Origin: Hirschia sp964351655
GTDB taxonomy: Bacteria > Pseudomonadota > Alphaproteobacteria > Caulobacterales > Hyphomonadaceae
DNA length: 64,000 nt
Reading direction: 5' to 3'
Assembly: GCA_964351655.1 (NCBI GenBank)
Contig: CAYGPD010000004.1
Coordinates: 62,001-126,000, forward strand
The notes beneath the pieces are model-generated. The model was not told the DNA's origin. It searched no databases and saw only the letters and a program-made list of their open reading frames with translations. A program made the translations under genes and the position numbers. Position 1 is the stretch's first letter. Every line of letters begins with the position of its first letter. Of this stretch, positions 50,317 to 58,820 are shown piece by piece.

Positions 50317-51057
50317 TCAGTATTCATCATAACTAGGCAAATCTTCGTACGCATTAGGGTTTTCTTCGCCATTTCTTATGGCGGCGTCCCTTGTTTGGCC
50401 ATAAATTCGCCTTGCTGCAGTGTAGGGGTCGGCTTGTTGCTCACGGAAATCAGCAATGAGTTCGATTACTTTCTCACGGCCAGAGAGAACGCCAAGTACG
50501 CTACGGCCAGTTCTAAACTCGGTATCGCCAGAGAATTGAGCATATGTGAGGGGTTGGAAGGCAATGTCAACTCCGGATCCTAGCAGGTCACGCGGATTGG
50601 TTGAGCCTAGGATTGGTAGCACAAGATAGGGGCCATCACTGACACCCCATTTACCGAGTGTCTGCCCAAAATCTTCTTTCTTACGCTCTATTCCCATGCT
50701 GCCTGCGACATCCACGAAGCCAACAACGCCAAGAGTTGAATTCAGAGCGAACCGTCCTACTGTGTGAGTTGCGTTTAGCACGTCACCTTGCAAGAGTTCG
50801 TTTGCAAACGTTACAGGTTCTTTGAGGTTTGCGAGAGCATTGGATACTCCTTCGCGCATGTCTTCCGTCGTAACAAAGCGATATCCTTTCGCCGTCGGCT
50901 CCAGAATTGCTTTATCGAGCGTATTATTTAGCGCGAACATACGACGGTTAAACCCTTCATAAGGGTCATATACTGTCCCAGGCGCTGCAACCTCTGTCGA
51001 AGCGCATCCGCCCAATCCTAAGATTGTTAAGGCAGAAATCGATGCTATTTTCATCAT
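50317..51057 (-). CDS. mlaA: Outer-membrane lipoprotein MlaA (VacJ)
   Basis: 246 residues. Lipoprotein signal ends TILGLGGCASTEV (Cys about residue 18). The mature protein has MlaA marks: YDPYEGFNRRMFALNNTLDK, FVTTEDMREGVSNALANLKE, LNATHTVGRFALNSTLGVVG and GVSDGPYLVLPILGSTNPRD. MlaA sits in the outer membrane and removes misplaced phospholipids from the outer leaflet. mlaC follows. The gene diverges from the ArsR-methyltransferase gene, with 233 bp between the two starts. Confidence 0.92.
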   Translation of the reverse strand: MMKIASISALTILGLGGCASTEVAAPGTVYDPYEGFNRRMFALNNTLDKAILEPTAKGYRFVTTEDMREGVSNALANLKEPVTFANELLQGDVLNATHTVGRFALNSTLGVVGFVDVAGSMGIERKKEDFGQTLGKWGVSDGPYLVLPILGSTNPRDLLGSGVDIAFQPLTYAQFSGDTEFRTGRSVLGVLSGREKVIELIADFREQQADPYTAARRIYGQTRDAAIRNGEENPNAYEDLPSYDEY

Positions 51058-51263
51058 AAACCAATATTCCCCTCACGTTAGGCTGGCATATGTGCCTAAT
51101 GGAAACTAATTTCAATAGGCTGTGACGTATCTCTTTGTCTGTTGTTTCTAAAAGGTCACAATATCAGACAAGGTGTTTGAAACATGTCAGTAGGTATAGA
51201 TCAAAGAAGTTTATCGAATAGTGTCGTCATTGTAATGAATGCAAACAATTTCGCTTGATAGAT

Positions 51264-51285
51264 CATATAAAGATATGTTTATATG
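51264..51285. promoter_or_regulatory. Palindromic operator candidate before the methionine operon
   Basis: CATATAAA (51264-51271) and TTTATATG (51278-51285) form a perfect 8-base inverted repeat around GATATG, ending 5 bases before the ATG of the ArsR-type regulator. Its position suggests that the regulator controls its own operon. The centre itself nearly reads CATATC, so more of the 22 bases is symmetrical. Confidence 0.55.
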
Positions 51286-51290
51286 CGAAT

Positions 51291-52304
51291 ATGGAACACT
51301 TTTTTCTAGATGACATGGTTGATAGTTTGCGCGCGGCTGGTGAGGCAACGCGTGCTCGCGTGCTGGTGCTTTTAAGTCGGGGTGAACTTTCTGTTGGTGA
51401 ATTAGCGCAAATATTAGGTCAGAGCCAGCCACGTTTGTCGCGTCATATGAAGTTTCTAACATCTGCGGAACTAGTGGAACGTATGCCTGAAGGCGCGTGG
51501 GTATTCTATAAGTTGCCGCGTAAAGGTGCAGGGCGAAAACTCGTTGATGTTATATTATCGCTAGTGAATGCTGAAGATAAGGGGGTCTTGCGAGACTTAT
51601 CTCGGCTGGAAGAAGTGCGCGCTGCACGTCAGAAAGAGGCTGTGGCTTTTTTTGAACGCTCAGCTGAACAATGGGATGCTATCCGCGCACTGCATTATCC
51701 TGAGAGTGATATTGAAGCAGCAGTATTGAAGTTCGCGGGTGAAGGTACTTTTGAACGTGTGATTGATTTGGGCACTGGCACAGGGCGTATGCTATCTTTA
51801 CTTGCACCCAAAGCACATGCAGCAGATGGCGTTGATTTGTCCCATCAGATGTTGACTATTGCGAGATCGAATCTTTCGAGTCCGCAGTTCAACCATGTAG
51901 AGGTGCGTCATGGAGATGCGACCAGTACGCCTTTTGATGATAACTGCGCGGATCTAGTTGTAATTCACCAAGTTCTACATTTTTTAGATGAGCCAGAGCG
52001 CGCAATTATGGAAGCCAGTCGGTTGTTAAAGCCGGAAGGGCGCTTGTTGGTTGTTGATTTTGCTCCTCACGAGCTTGAATATCTTAGACGTGATCAAGCT
52101 CATAGGCATTTAGGATTTGATGAAAGTTATTTTGCAGATTGGTGTGAGATGGCCGATCTAAAGTTAGGTCTTAGCCAAACGTTTGAAGCTCCCAATACGC
52201 AATCGGCCGTCCATCAAAAGGGACTTGCCGTTAATATTTGGACAGCCACCAAATTAGCGTTACCCAAATTATCGAATTTGACCCCGAAAGAAGAAACAGC
52301 GTGA
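51291..52304 (+). CDS. ArsR-family regulator fused to a SAM-dependent methyltransferase
   Basis: 337 residues. The N-terminal ArsR helix-turn-helix (about 10-85) reads ATRARVLVLLSRGELSVGEL and LGQSQPRLSRHMKFLTSAEL. The C-terminal part is a class I methyltransferase with motif I VIDLGTGTGRMLSLLAP, then DGVDLSHQML and HGDATSTPFDDNCADLVVIH. No catalytic substrate pocket can be inferred, and such fusions likely use the domain to sense SAM or SAH. ATG 51291 is chosen just behind the palindrome; readings from 51255 would start in it. Its last codons overlap metF by 4 bases, so it is translated with it. Related ArsR proteins (SahR/SamR-type) control methionine genes in proteobacteria. Confidence 0.85.
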   Translation: MEHFFLDDMVDSLRAAGEATRARVLVLLSRGELSVGELAQILGQSQPRLSRHMKFLTSAELVERMPEGAWVFYKLPRKGAGRKLVDVILSLVNAEDKGVLRDLSRLEEVRAARQKEAVAFFERSAEQWDAIRALHYPESDIEAAVLKFAGEGTFERVIDLGTGTGRMLSLLAPKAHAADGVDLSHQMLTIARSNLSSPQFNHVEVRHGDATSTPFDDNCADLVVIHQVLHFLDEPERAIMEASRLLKPEGRLLVVDFAPHELEYLRRDQAHRHLGFDESYFADWCEMADLKLGLSQTFEAPNTQSAVHQKGLAVNIWTATKLALPKLSNLTPKEETA

Positions 52305-53182
52305 GCAATCTCAATATATCATTTGAATTTTTTCCGCCTAAAACGGATGCGATGGAACAACGTTTATGGGATTCCGTTCAGCGGCTTGCGCCTCTGGGGC
52401 CGAAATTTGTGTCGGTGACTTATGGCGCTGGTGGGTCTACGCGTGAGCGGACGTTAGATGTCGTTGGGAAGATTGCAGCAGATACGACAAATGCAATTAA
52501 AACTGCAGGACATATAACGTGTGTGGCTGCAAGTAAGAGTGATGTAAATAGCGTTTTGCAGAGCTATTGGGATAGGGGTGTTAAAAGCGTTGTTGCTCTA
52601 CGCGGAGATCCTGTGGAAGGAATTGGAGCAAAGTATGCTCCACATCCTGAAGGCTACAGCTATGCTTCAGATCTGATTGAGGGTGCTAAGGAAATAGCAG
52701 ATTTTGATATTTCTGTTGGTTGCTATCCAGAAAGTCATCCCGAGGCTCGTAGTCTGCAAGCTGAACTTACAAATTTAAAACGCAAATTTGATGCGGGCGC
52801 AGATCGTGCGATTACGCAGTTTTTCTTTGAGCCTGAAACTTTTTTACGTTTCCGTGACAAAGCACAGGCGGCGGGAATGGATAAACCTATTGTGCCCGGT
52901 ATTATGTTGCAGTCCAACTTTGGCGGTTTAGCACGTATGGCAGAGATGTGTGGTGCCTATCTGCCGCCCAAATATGCAGATTTATATGAGGGCTTAGAAG
53001 ACGACCTCGAGACAAGAGATTTGGTAACAGCACACTTAACTGCCGAGCTTTGCAACAAGCTGGTAGAAGAAGGTGTGAAGGACTTTCACTTCTATACAAT
53101 GAACCGCGCGGGACTGTCGCTTGCGACATGTCGCTTGCTAGGCGTAAAGCCAGCCAGTGCAGCTAAAGAGGCAAACACATGA
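52301..53182 (+). CDS. metF: Methylenetetrahydrofolate reductase
   Basis: 293-residue flavoprotein that reduces 5,10-methylene-THF to 5-methyl-THF, the methyl donor for MetH. The protein begins SNLNISFEFFPPKTDAMEQR, then KFVSVTYGAGGSTRERTLDV, the folate/FAD region with ALRGDPVEG and GADRAITQFFFEPETFLRF, as in MetF. GTG at 52301 is used as start; it overlaps the regulator's stop (GTGA). The 63-base longer reading reaches into the regulator gene and is rejected. Its stop overlaps the next start by 4 bases. Second gene of the methionine operon. Confidence 0.93.
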   Translation: MSNLNISFEFFPPKTDAMEQRLWDSVQRLAPLGPKFVSVTYGAGGSTRERTLDVVGKIAADTTNAIKTAGHITCVAASKSDVNSVLQSYWDRGVKSVVALRGDPVEGIGAKYAPHPEGYSYASDLIEGAKEIADFDISVGCYPESHPEARSLQAELTNLKRKFDAGADRAITQFFFEPETFLRFRDKAQAAGMDKPIVPGIMLQSNFGGLARMAEMCGAYLPPKYADLYEGLEDDLETRDLVTAHLTAELCNKLVEEGVKDFHFYTMNRAGLSLATCRLLGVKPASAAKEANT

Positions 53183-54231
53183 ACCGTGAACAGCGACTTG
53201 AGAAAATAACCAAGATAGCGAACGAACGTATTCTGATCCTTGATGGCGCAATGGGGACGGAGCTTCAGACCTTTAAGCTGACTGAAGAAGATTTTAGAGG
53301 TGAGCAATTTAAGGATGTGGATCGTTTTCTAAAAGGCAATAACGATCTTCTAAATCTGACCAAACCTGAGACTGTTCAGGAAGTACACCGCCGCTATTTC
53401 AATGCAGGTGCCGATATTGCTGAAACCAATACTTTTTCGGCAACAACGATAGCGCAGGCTGACTATAAGCTTGAATCCCTTGCGGCCGAAATCGCGCGTG
53501 AAGGTGCTAGATTGGCGCGGGAAGTCGCGGATGAGTTCGAGACAGAAGATAGCCCTAAAGCTGTCTGGTCTGCGATAGGACCAACGAACAAGACGCTTTC
53601 ATTGTCGCCGGATGTAAATGACCCGGGATTTCGAGAAGTGACATTTGAGGATGTTCGCAAAGCCTATTACGAACAAGTTGCGGCAATGGCGGAATTTTCG
53701 GATGTGTTTTTGATCGAAACTATATTCGACACGCTAAATGCAAAAGCAGCGATTAAGGCTGTAAAAGATTGGGAATTTGATACTGGCGAGTCACGCCCAA
53801 TTGTGTTGTCAGGCACAATCACGGATGCATCGGGACGTACTTTGTCAGGTCAAACGACAGAAGCATTCTGGTATTCTGTGCGTCACGCAAAGCCTTGGGC
53901 AATTGGCCTGAACTGCGCATTGGGTGCAGATTTGATGCGCCAATACGTAGCCGCATTGTCTCGCGTGGCTGATACACGCGTGCTTGCTTATCCAAATGCT
54001 GGGCTACCTAATGAATTTGGAGAGTATGATGTGTTGCCTGAAGAGCAAGCAACTCATCTAAAAGCATGGGCAAAAGATGGCATTGTGAACGTGTTGGGTG
54101 GGTGTTGCGGCACGACGCCGGCGCATATTGAAGCTATTGCTAAAGCGGTGAGAGCAAGTAAGCCAAGGCAAGTGCCAGCTATTGAGCCGGCAATGCGTTT
54201 GGCCGGCTTGGAGCCATTTGTATTAAGTTAG
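53179..54231 (+). CDS. metH: Methionine synthase, homocysteine-binding half (MetH1)
   Basis: 350-residue homocysteine S-methyltransferase domain of cobalamin-dependent methionine synthase, made as a separate protein. It has LILDGAMGTELQTFKLTEED, NAGADIAETNTFSATTIAQA and the zinc-binding cysteines in AIGLNCALG and LGGCCGTTPAH. It lacks the folate, B12 and activation domains, which are in the gene at 54534. A split MetH of this kind also occurs in Caulobacter. The start ATG overlaps metF by 4 bases. A small membrane-protein gene comes next, between the two halves. Confidence 0.9.
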   Translation: MNREQRLEKITKIANERILILDGAMGTELQTFKLTEEDFRGEQFKDVDRFLKGNNDLLNLTKPETVQEVHRRYFNAGADIAETNTFSATTIAQADYKLESLAAEIAREGARLAREVADEFETEDSPKAVWSAIGPTNKTLSLSPDVNDPGFREVTFEDVRKAYYEQVAAMAEFSDVFLIETIFDTLNAKAAIKAVKDWEFDTGESRPIVLSGTITDASGRTLSGQTTEAFWYSVRHAKPWAIGLNCALGADLMRQYVAALSRVADTRVLAYPNAGLPNEFGEYDVLPEEQATHLKAWAKDGIVNVLGGCCGTTPAHIEAIAKAVRASKPRQVPAIEPAMRLAGLEPFVLS

Positions 54232-54240
54232 GCTAAATTA

Positions 54241-54537
54241 ATGAACGGTGACCCTTCCAAAATTCTAGAATCGGGTGAGGCTAAAATAGGGCGATTTCTG
54301 CTGCGCATGGCTCTGGCTGTTGCTTGGGGGGTGGCTGCTTGGATCGTTTTTACGCGCGCTGAGAGTTTAGATATTTCCTACACAATGAAGGTTGTTCTGG
54401 CTGGGTTTGCAAGTGTTATGGCGATTGTCTCATTTGTTCAGGCGCTAGGCAATTATGGCCCTGAAACGCCCTTAAAAAATCATGATAATGTGGGTGATAG
54501 ACCTGCTGATAAGACCGAAACGAAAGACGATATATGA
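54241..54537 (+). CDS. Small two-span membrane protein between the MetH halves
   Basis: 98 residues with two predicted helices (about 21-40, LLRMALAVAWGVAAWIVFTR; 48-67, MKVVLAGFASVMAIVSFVQA) and a charged, disordered tail (DNVGDRPADKTETKDDI). It starts 9 bases after the homocysteine-domain gene and its stop overlaps the start of the second MetH half by 4 bases (ATGA), so it is co-translated with both. I know of no function for such a protein in methionine synthesis. It may be an unrelated operon passenger. Confidence 0.7.
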   Translation: MNGDPSKILESGEAKIGRFLLRMALAVAWGVAAWIVFTRAESLDISYTMKVVLAGFASVMAIVSFVQALGNYGPETPLKNHDNVGDRPADKTETKDDI

Positions 54538-56633
54538 CCCAATCAACCGCAAACTTCGTCAACGTCGGTGAGCGTACGAACGTCACAGGATCGGCTCAAT
54601 TTAAAAAACTGATCCTTGAAGGCGATTATGCCAAGGCAGTAGATGTGGCGCGTCAACAAGTAGAGAATGGCGCACAGATCATTGACGTGAATATGGATGA
54701 AGGAATGCTTGATGGCGAAAGAGCCATGATTACATTCCTGAATTTAATCGCGGCGGAACCTGATATCGCACGTGTTCCTGTGATGATAGACTCTTCTAAA
54801 TGGAGGGTCATTGAAGCGGGACTTCAATGTGTGCAGGGTAAAACCATTGTGAACTCGATCTCTCTAAAAGAGGGTGAAGAGCAATTCATAGAGCAAGCCC
54901 GTAAGGTGATGTCTTTTGGTGCTGCTGCGGTTGTGATGGCATTTGACGAAGTTGGGCAGGCGGATACAGAAGACCGCAAGGTTGAAATTTGTACTCGTGC
55001 TTACAAGGTGTTGACCGAAAAAGTAGGTTTTGATCCGAACGATATTATTTTCGATCCCAATATTTTTGCTGTCGCTACAGGTATCGAAGAGCACAATAAT
55101 TATGCAGTAGATTTTATAGAAGCTACGCGCCGGATTCGTAAAGAATGCCCGGGCTGTCATATTTCTGGTGGTCTTTCAAACGTGTCATTCTCTTTCCGTG
55201 GGAATGAACCGGTACGCCGCGCAATGCACTCTGTATTTTTATATCACGCTATTCCCGCGGGAATGGATATGGGGATTGTGAATGCAGGCCAGCTTGATAT
55301 CTATGATAATATTGATGCGGACCTACGTGAGGCTGTTGAAGACGTTATACTGAACCGTCGTGCTGATAGTACAGAGCGTCTTGTTGATTTGGCTGAAAAA
55401 TATCGCGGACAAAAAGGCGCTGAAGTCGTCAAGGATATGTCTTGGCGAGAACAATCTGTAGAGAAGCGGATTGAGCACGCATTAGTGCGCGGGATTACAG
55501 AATTTATCGTTGAAGATACCGAAGAGGCTCGCTTGAGCTTTGCCCGTCCTCTGCATGTGATTGAGGGGCCGTTGATGGACGGTATGAATGTGGTAGGGGA
55601 CTTGTTTGGGGCTGGTAAGATGTTCCTTCCGCAGGTGGTGAAGTCTGCGCGTGTGATGAAGGCGGCTGTCGCGCATTTACTTCCTTTCATGGAAAAAGAG
55701 AAAGAAGAGCTGGGCACGCAAGACGAGTCTAACGGTAAAGTTTTGATGGCGACCGTGAAAGGTGACGTGCACGATATTGGGAAAAATATTGTGGGTGTGG
55801 TTTTAGCTTGTAATGGGTATGAGATTATCGACCTTGGTGTGATGGTGCCAGCTGAAAAAATTCTGGAAGAGGCCATCAAACAAAAGGTGGATATAATCGG
55901 GCTATCAGGTCTGATTACTCCTTCGCTCGACGAGATGGTATTTGTGGCGGCTGAAATGCAACGCCGTGAAATCAATTTGCCCCTTATGATTGGCGGAGCG
56001 ACAACAAGTCCTGCGCACACTGCGGTAAAGATTGAGCCAGTCTTCAACGTTGCGCCGATTATTCACGTTTTAGATGCAAGTCGTGCTGTGCCTGTTGTTG
56101 GTCAGTTATTGTCAGATGAAGATCGTCCAGCATTTTGGGAAAATACAAAAGCCAATTTTGCGCGCATTCGTGAACGTCGTTCAGGTGGTGTTGCCAAGCC
56201 GCGTATGCCGATTGAAGAGGCGCGTACTGATAAAACGAAGATTGATTGGTCTGCTTACACACCGCCCAAACCATTAAAACCTGGACTGACCACGATTGAA
56301 GATGTCGATCTAGCTGAATTGGCGCGTTATATTGATTGGACACCGTTTTTCATGAGTTGGGATTTGAAAGGCTCTTTCCCAGCGATACTTGAAGATGAAA
56401 AACGCGGAGAAGCTGCGCGTACATTGTGGGCCGATGCACAAGCTATGCTGCAGCGTTTGATTGGTGAGCAATGGCTGACTTGTAAGGGCGTGGTTGGCAT
56501 TTGGCCTGCAAATGCTGATGGGGATGATATTGTTGTTTGGAATTCGGAAGAACGCGATGAAGAAGCTGCACGCTTTTTTACAATCCGTCAGCAAATGATC
56601 AAAGAAAATGATCGGGGGCAGACAGCACTATGA
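54534..56633 (+). CDS. metH: Methionine synthase, folate/B12 half (MetH2), stopped inside activation domain
   Basis: 699 residues: pterin-binding domain (about 5-300, FVNVGERTNVTGSAQFKKLI), the B12-binding Cap domain (about 310-390), the cobalamin domain with the axial histidine in GDVHDIGKNIVGVVLACNGY (about His413), and the beginning of the AdoMet activation domain (from about 545). It ends RQQMIKENDRGQTAL at a TGA at 56631-56633, inside the activation domain. The in-frame continuation DYMAPKGEG is at 56634 onwards, so one base would restore a full-length protein. The homocysteine domain is supplied by the gene at 53179. Whether the shortened protein works is unclear: the activation domain is needed to recharge oxidised cobalamin. 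Confidence 0.88.
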   Translation: MTQSTANFVNVGERTNVTGSAQFKKLILEGDYAKAVDVARQQVENGAQIIDVNMDEGMLDGERAMITFLNLIAAEPDIARVPVMIDSSKWRVIEAGLQCVQGKTIVNSISLKEGEEQFIEQARKVMSFGAAAVVMAFDEVGQADTEDRKVEICTRAYKVLTEKVGFDPNDIIFDPNIFAVATGIEEHNNYAVDFIEATRRIRKECPGCHISGGLSNVSFSFRGNEPVRRAMHSVFLYHAIPAGMDMGIVNAGQLDIYDNIDADLREAVEDVILNRRADSTERLVDLAEKYRGQKGAEVVKDMSWREQSVEKRIEHALVRGITEFIVEDTEEARLSFARPLHVIEGPLMDGMNVVGDLFGAGKMFLPQVVKSARVMKAAVAHLLPFMEKEKEELGTQDESNGKVLMATVKGDVHDIGKNIVGVVLACNGYEIIDLGVMVPAEKILEEAIKQKVDIIGLSGLITPSLDEMVFVAAEMQRREINLPLMIGGATTSPAHTAVKIEPVFNVAPIIHVLDASRAVPVVGQLLSDEDRPAFWENTKANFARIRERRSGGVAKPRMPIEEARTDKTKIDWSAYTPPKPLKPGLTTIEDVDLAELARYIDWTPFFMSWDLKGSFPAILEDEKRGEAARTLWADAQAMLQRLIGEQWLTCKGVVGIWPANADGDDIVVWNSEERDEEAARFFTIRQQMIKENDRGQTAL

Positions 56634-56639
56634 GACTAT

Positions 56640-57188
56640 ATGGCACCCAAAGGTGAGGGCGCTGATTGGCTTGGTGGTTTTGTGGTAACTGCTGGGCATG
56701 GTGAGAATGAAAAAGCTAAAGAGTTTGCTGAAGCGGGAGATGATTACTCTTCTATTCTTGTAAAAGGATTGGCGGATCGTTTTGCGGAAGCATTTGCTGA
56801 AATGCTTCATGAGCGTGTACGTAAATCCATTTGGGGTTATGCGCCTAACGAAGCGTTTGATAATGAGGCGCTTGTGAAGGAAGAATATGATGGTATTCGA
56901 CCAGCCCCGGGCTATCCTTCTCAGCCGGACCATACAGAAAAAGAAACTCTGTTTAAGTTGTTGGAAGCAGCAGAGCGTACAGGGGTTGAATTGACAACAT
57001 CCTTTGCGATGACACCGCCTGCATCTGTGTCAGGGCTTTATTTCGCACATCCAGAGACAGCATATTTTGCTGTTGGACGGATCGAAAAAGACCAAGTTGA
57101 GAGCTATGCGGAACGTAAGGGGTGGGAGCTTCGTAAAGCCGAACGCTGGCTTGGGCCGATCCTGAATTACGACCCTAACGCCCTGTAA
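56640..57188 (+). CDS. metH: C-terminal fragment of the MetH activation domain
   Basis: 182 residues, in the same reading frame as the gene before it and separated from it by a single TGA. It begins MAPKGEGADWLGGFVVTAGH and continues with AEAFAEMLHERVRKSIWGYA and PGYPSQPDHTEKETLFKLLE, then LTTSFAMTPPASVSGLYFAH, matching the SAM-binding core of the MetH activation domain. The ATG lies 6 bases after the stop, so it could be made by termination-reinitiation. A sequencing error, a real mutation, or a genuine split are all possible. In the family this position reads like LADFIAP; here L-stop-DYMAP. Confidence 0.8.
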   Translation: MAPKGEGADWLGGFVVTAGHGENEKAKEFAEAGDDYSSILVKGLADRFAEAFAEMLHERVRKSIWGYAPNEAFDNEALVKEEYDGIRPAPGYPSQPDHTEKETLFKLLEAAERTGVELTTSFAMTPPASVSGLYFAHPETAYFAVGRIEKDQVESYAERKGWELRKAERWLGPILNYDPNAL

Positions 57189-57273
57189 ATTTGTCGCTAA
57201 GGTAGCATAAAACTACCTTGACGTGTCATTTAGGGTTGTTAGTCTTTCCCAAACTTTGTTGAGGAAGATGCAT

Positions 57274-58008
57274 ATGAGAATGATGTGGATAGCGCTCTTG
57301 AGCATGGCTTGTTCGTGGGGCGGTGCTGCTTTTGCGGATAATAAAACCGATTTAACTCAAGTGCCGTGGGAAGAAACTTGCAAATCGGAATATGCACGGT
57401 GGCAAGTGCTTTATCAGGTTAGTGTTGTATATGAAAAAATGAGTGCTAGGGACTGGCAGGGCGCTTTTGATGAAACGGCTCCATTAGATGGAGTGGGATT
57501 AACCTGTTGGGAGAGAGCCGAACTCGCTCATATGTATGCGATGATATTCGGTTCGACAGGTGAGATTGATAAGGCAGTTAGCTTTTTAGATCAGGCGTTA
57601 GCTTTTAATGGGTTAGGCGCTAATGCAGTCGAATCCCTTGAGCAGTTTAAAGCGGAATTGAATGCTGGAGATTGGAAATATCAGACGGCTTCTGAGCGAG
57701 AAATGCAGGCGCGAGAAGATGAGGCGCTCGGGGTCGCTGATCGAGATGCATATGAGATCGAAAAGCCTAAAATTCAATATTTAAAACAAGCAATGCGAAG
57801 GTATAATGGGAATGCCTTATGCTTTGTGTATTTAGATGTTACGGAAGTCGGAATTCCATACAATATCAATGCTATATGTAGTTTTGAAAAGTTTGAGAAA
57901 GCCGCTGTAAAGGCAGTATCCAAAGCGCGCTTTTCACCAAAGTATAAAGACGGTGTTCCTGTTGAGACATTTAGGGTGATGTATCCATTTGATTTGAGAA
58001 TGGGCTAA
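57274..58008 (+). CDS. Secreted TonB C-terminal-like protein, paralogue 1
   Basis: 244 residues with a signal peptide (MMWIALLSMACSWGGAAFAD). The middle (about 30-155) is helical and resembles TPR-like repeats (FGSTGEIDKAVSFLDQALAF). The C-terminus, ALCFVYLDVTEVGIPYNINA and SKARFSPKYKDGVPVETFRV, matches the TonB C-terminal domain (Gly-x-x-x-N, FxPxxxxGxPV). Unlike TonB it has no N-terminal membrane anchor or Pro-rich linker, so it is a free periplasmic protein. ATG 57274 is favoured by GAGGA 8 bases upstream. Its stop overlaps the next gene's start by one base. Confidence 0.75.
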   Translation: MRMMWIALLSMACSWGGAAFADNKTDLTQVPWEETCKSEYARWQVLYQVSVVYEKMSARDWQGAFDETAPLDGVGLTCWERAELAHMYAMIFGSTGEIDKAVSFLDQALAFNGLGANAVESLEQFKAELNAGDWKYQTASEREMQAREDEALGVADRDAYEIEKPKIQYLKQAMRRYNGNALCFVYLDVTEVGIPYNINAICSFEKFEKAAVKAVSKARFSPKYKDGVPVETFRVMYPFDLRMG

Positions 58009-58721
58009 TGGGGGGGATGAATTTACGCACGTGTTTGCTGCTTTTGGCTGGGCTGATATGCATTTCTATGCTTTCGGCAGTTGCGGAGGCTAAAAGCGAA
58101 TTTGAGGACCAAAATTGGGCTAAATCAAAGTGCATGAATTTTCGGTCTAACAAGGATGTAAGCCCCGTCGAGCTGGCCCTAAAGCTTGCACATGATGAGG
58201 GAGAGTTTTCCAAGGCCCTCACGATCGCAAGCGAATTAATGGATGATAAGCTGGGATGTCAGCAACGTTATGATATTGCGGACTTTGGGTATAAGTCTGC
58301 GGTCGCGATAAGCGATTTTGCCTCCGCTCAAAAATTTATGCCAGTTATGCGGAAGTTCCTTGAGCAAAAAGGCAGAGACGTTGTTTTCTTTGATCAATTG
58401 ATCCAATGGGTAGACGCTAATCGAGATGCACATGATGCGTCTATATTCGTGGCTGATAGAGATGCCATTGCGCTACGCGATAGAACGCTTTTCTATTTAA
58501 GGCAGGATTTTCGAGGGGGAGATATCCCAAAGTCTAAGTGTGATGTTTTATTCAGTATTTCTGAATATGGGCGACCAATGAATGTGAATGCAGTCTGCGA
58601 GGAAGAAGCGGTTGCGAGGTCTATTGAGAAACATGTGCCTAGAATGTTATTTGCTCCGAAGGTCTCGGATGGGAAGCCTGTTGTTCAGGAGGCGTTTTTC
58701 CTGAAAGTGAATATCCAATAA
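58008..58721 (+). CDS. Secreted TonB C-terminal-like protein, paralogue 2
   Basis: 237 residues, same architecture: signal peptide (CLLLLAGLICISMLSAVAEA), helical middle and a C-terminal TonB-like domain with KCDVLFSISEYGRPMNVNAV, VEREX-like SIEKHVPRMLFAPKVSDG and KPVVQEAFFLKVNI. Cysteines in CDVLF and NAVC match those of paralogue 1 (ALCFVYL, NAIC), so a conserved disulfide is likely. It is translationally coupled to the first copy (TAATG overlap). Similar proteins in this group are uncharacterised; a role in periplasmic protein-protein contact is inferred. Confidence 0.72.
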   Translation: MGGMNLRTCLLLLAGLICISMLSAVAEAKSEFEDQNWAKSKCMNFRSNKDVSPVELALKLAHDEGEFSKALTIASELMDDKLGCQQRYDIADFGYKSAVAISDFASAQKFMPVMRKFLEQKGRDVVFFDQLIQWVDANRDAHDASIFVADRDAIALRDRTLFYLRQDFRGGDIPKSKCDVLFSISEYGRPMNVNAVCEEEAVARSIEKHVPRMLFAPKVSDGKPVVQEAFFLKVNIQ

Positions 58722-58820
58722 AGGGCATGATAAAGCTGAGAGTCGTTTTAAAGTGAATGCAGCTAGTATTTTGGTATGAAATCCGTTTATCCTTGAAATA
58801 ATTGTGAAGGGGAAGATTTC

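Noticed and set aside
55301..56047. 248-codon frame antisense to metH2
   Set aside because: Low-complexity, serine/threonine-rich translation typical of an antisense shadow of the B12 domain region.
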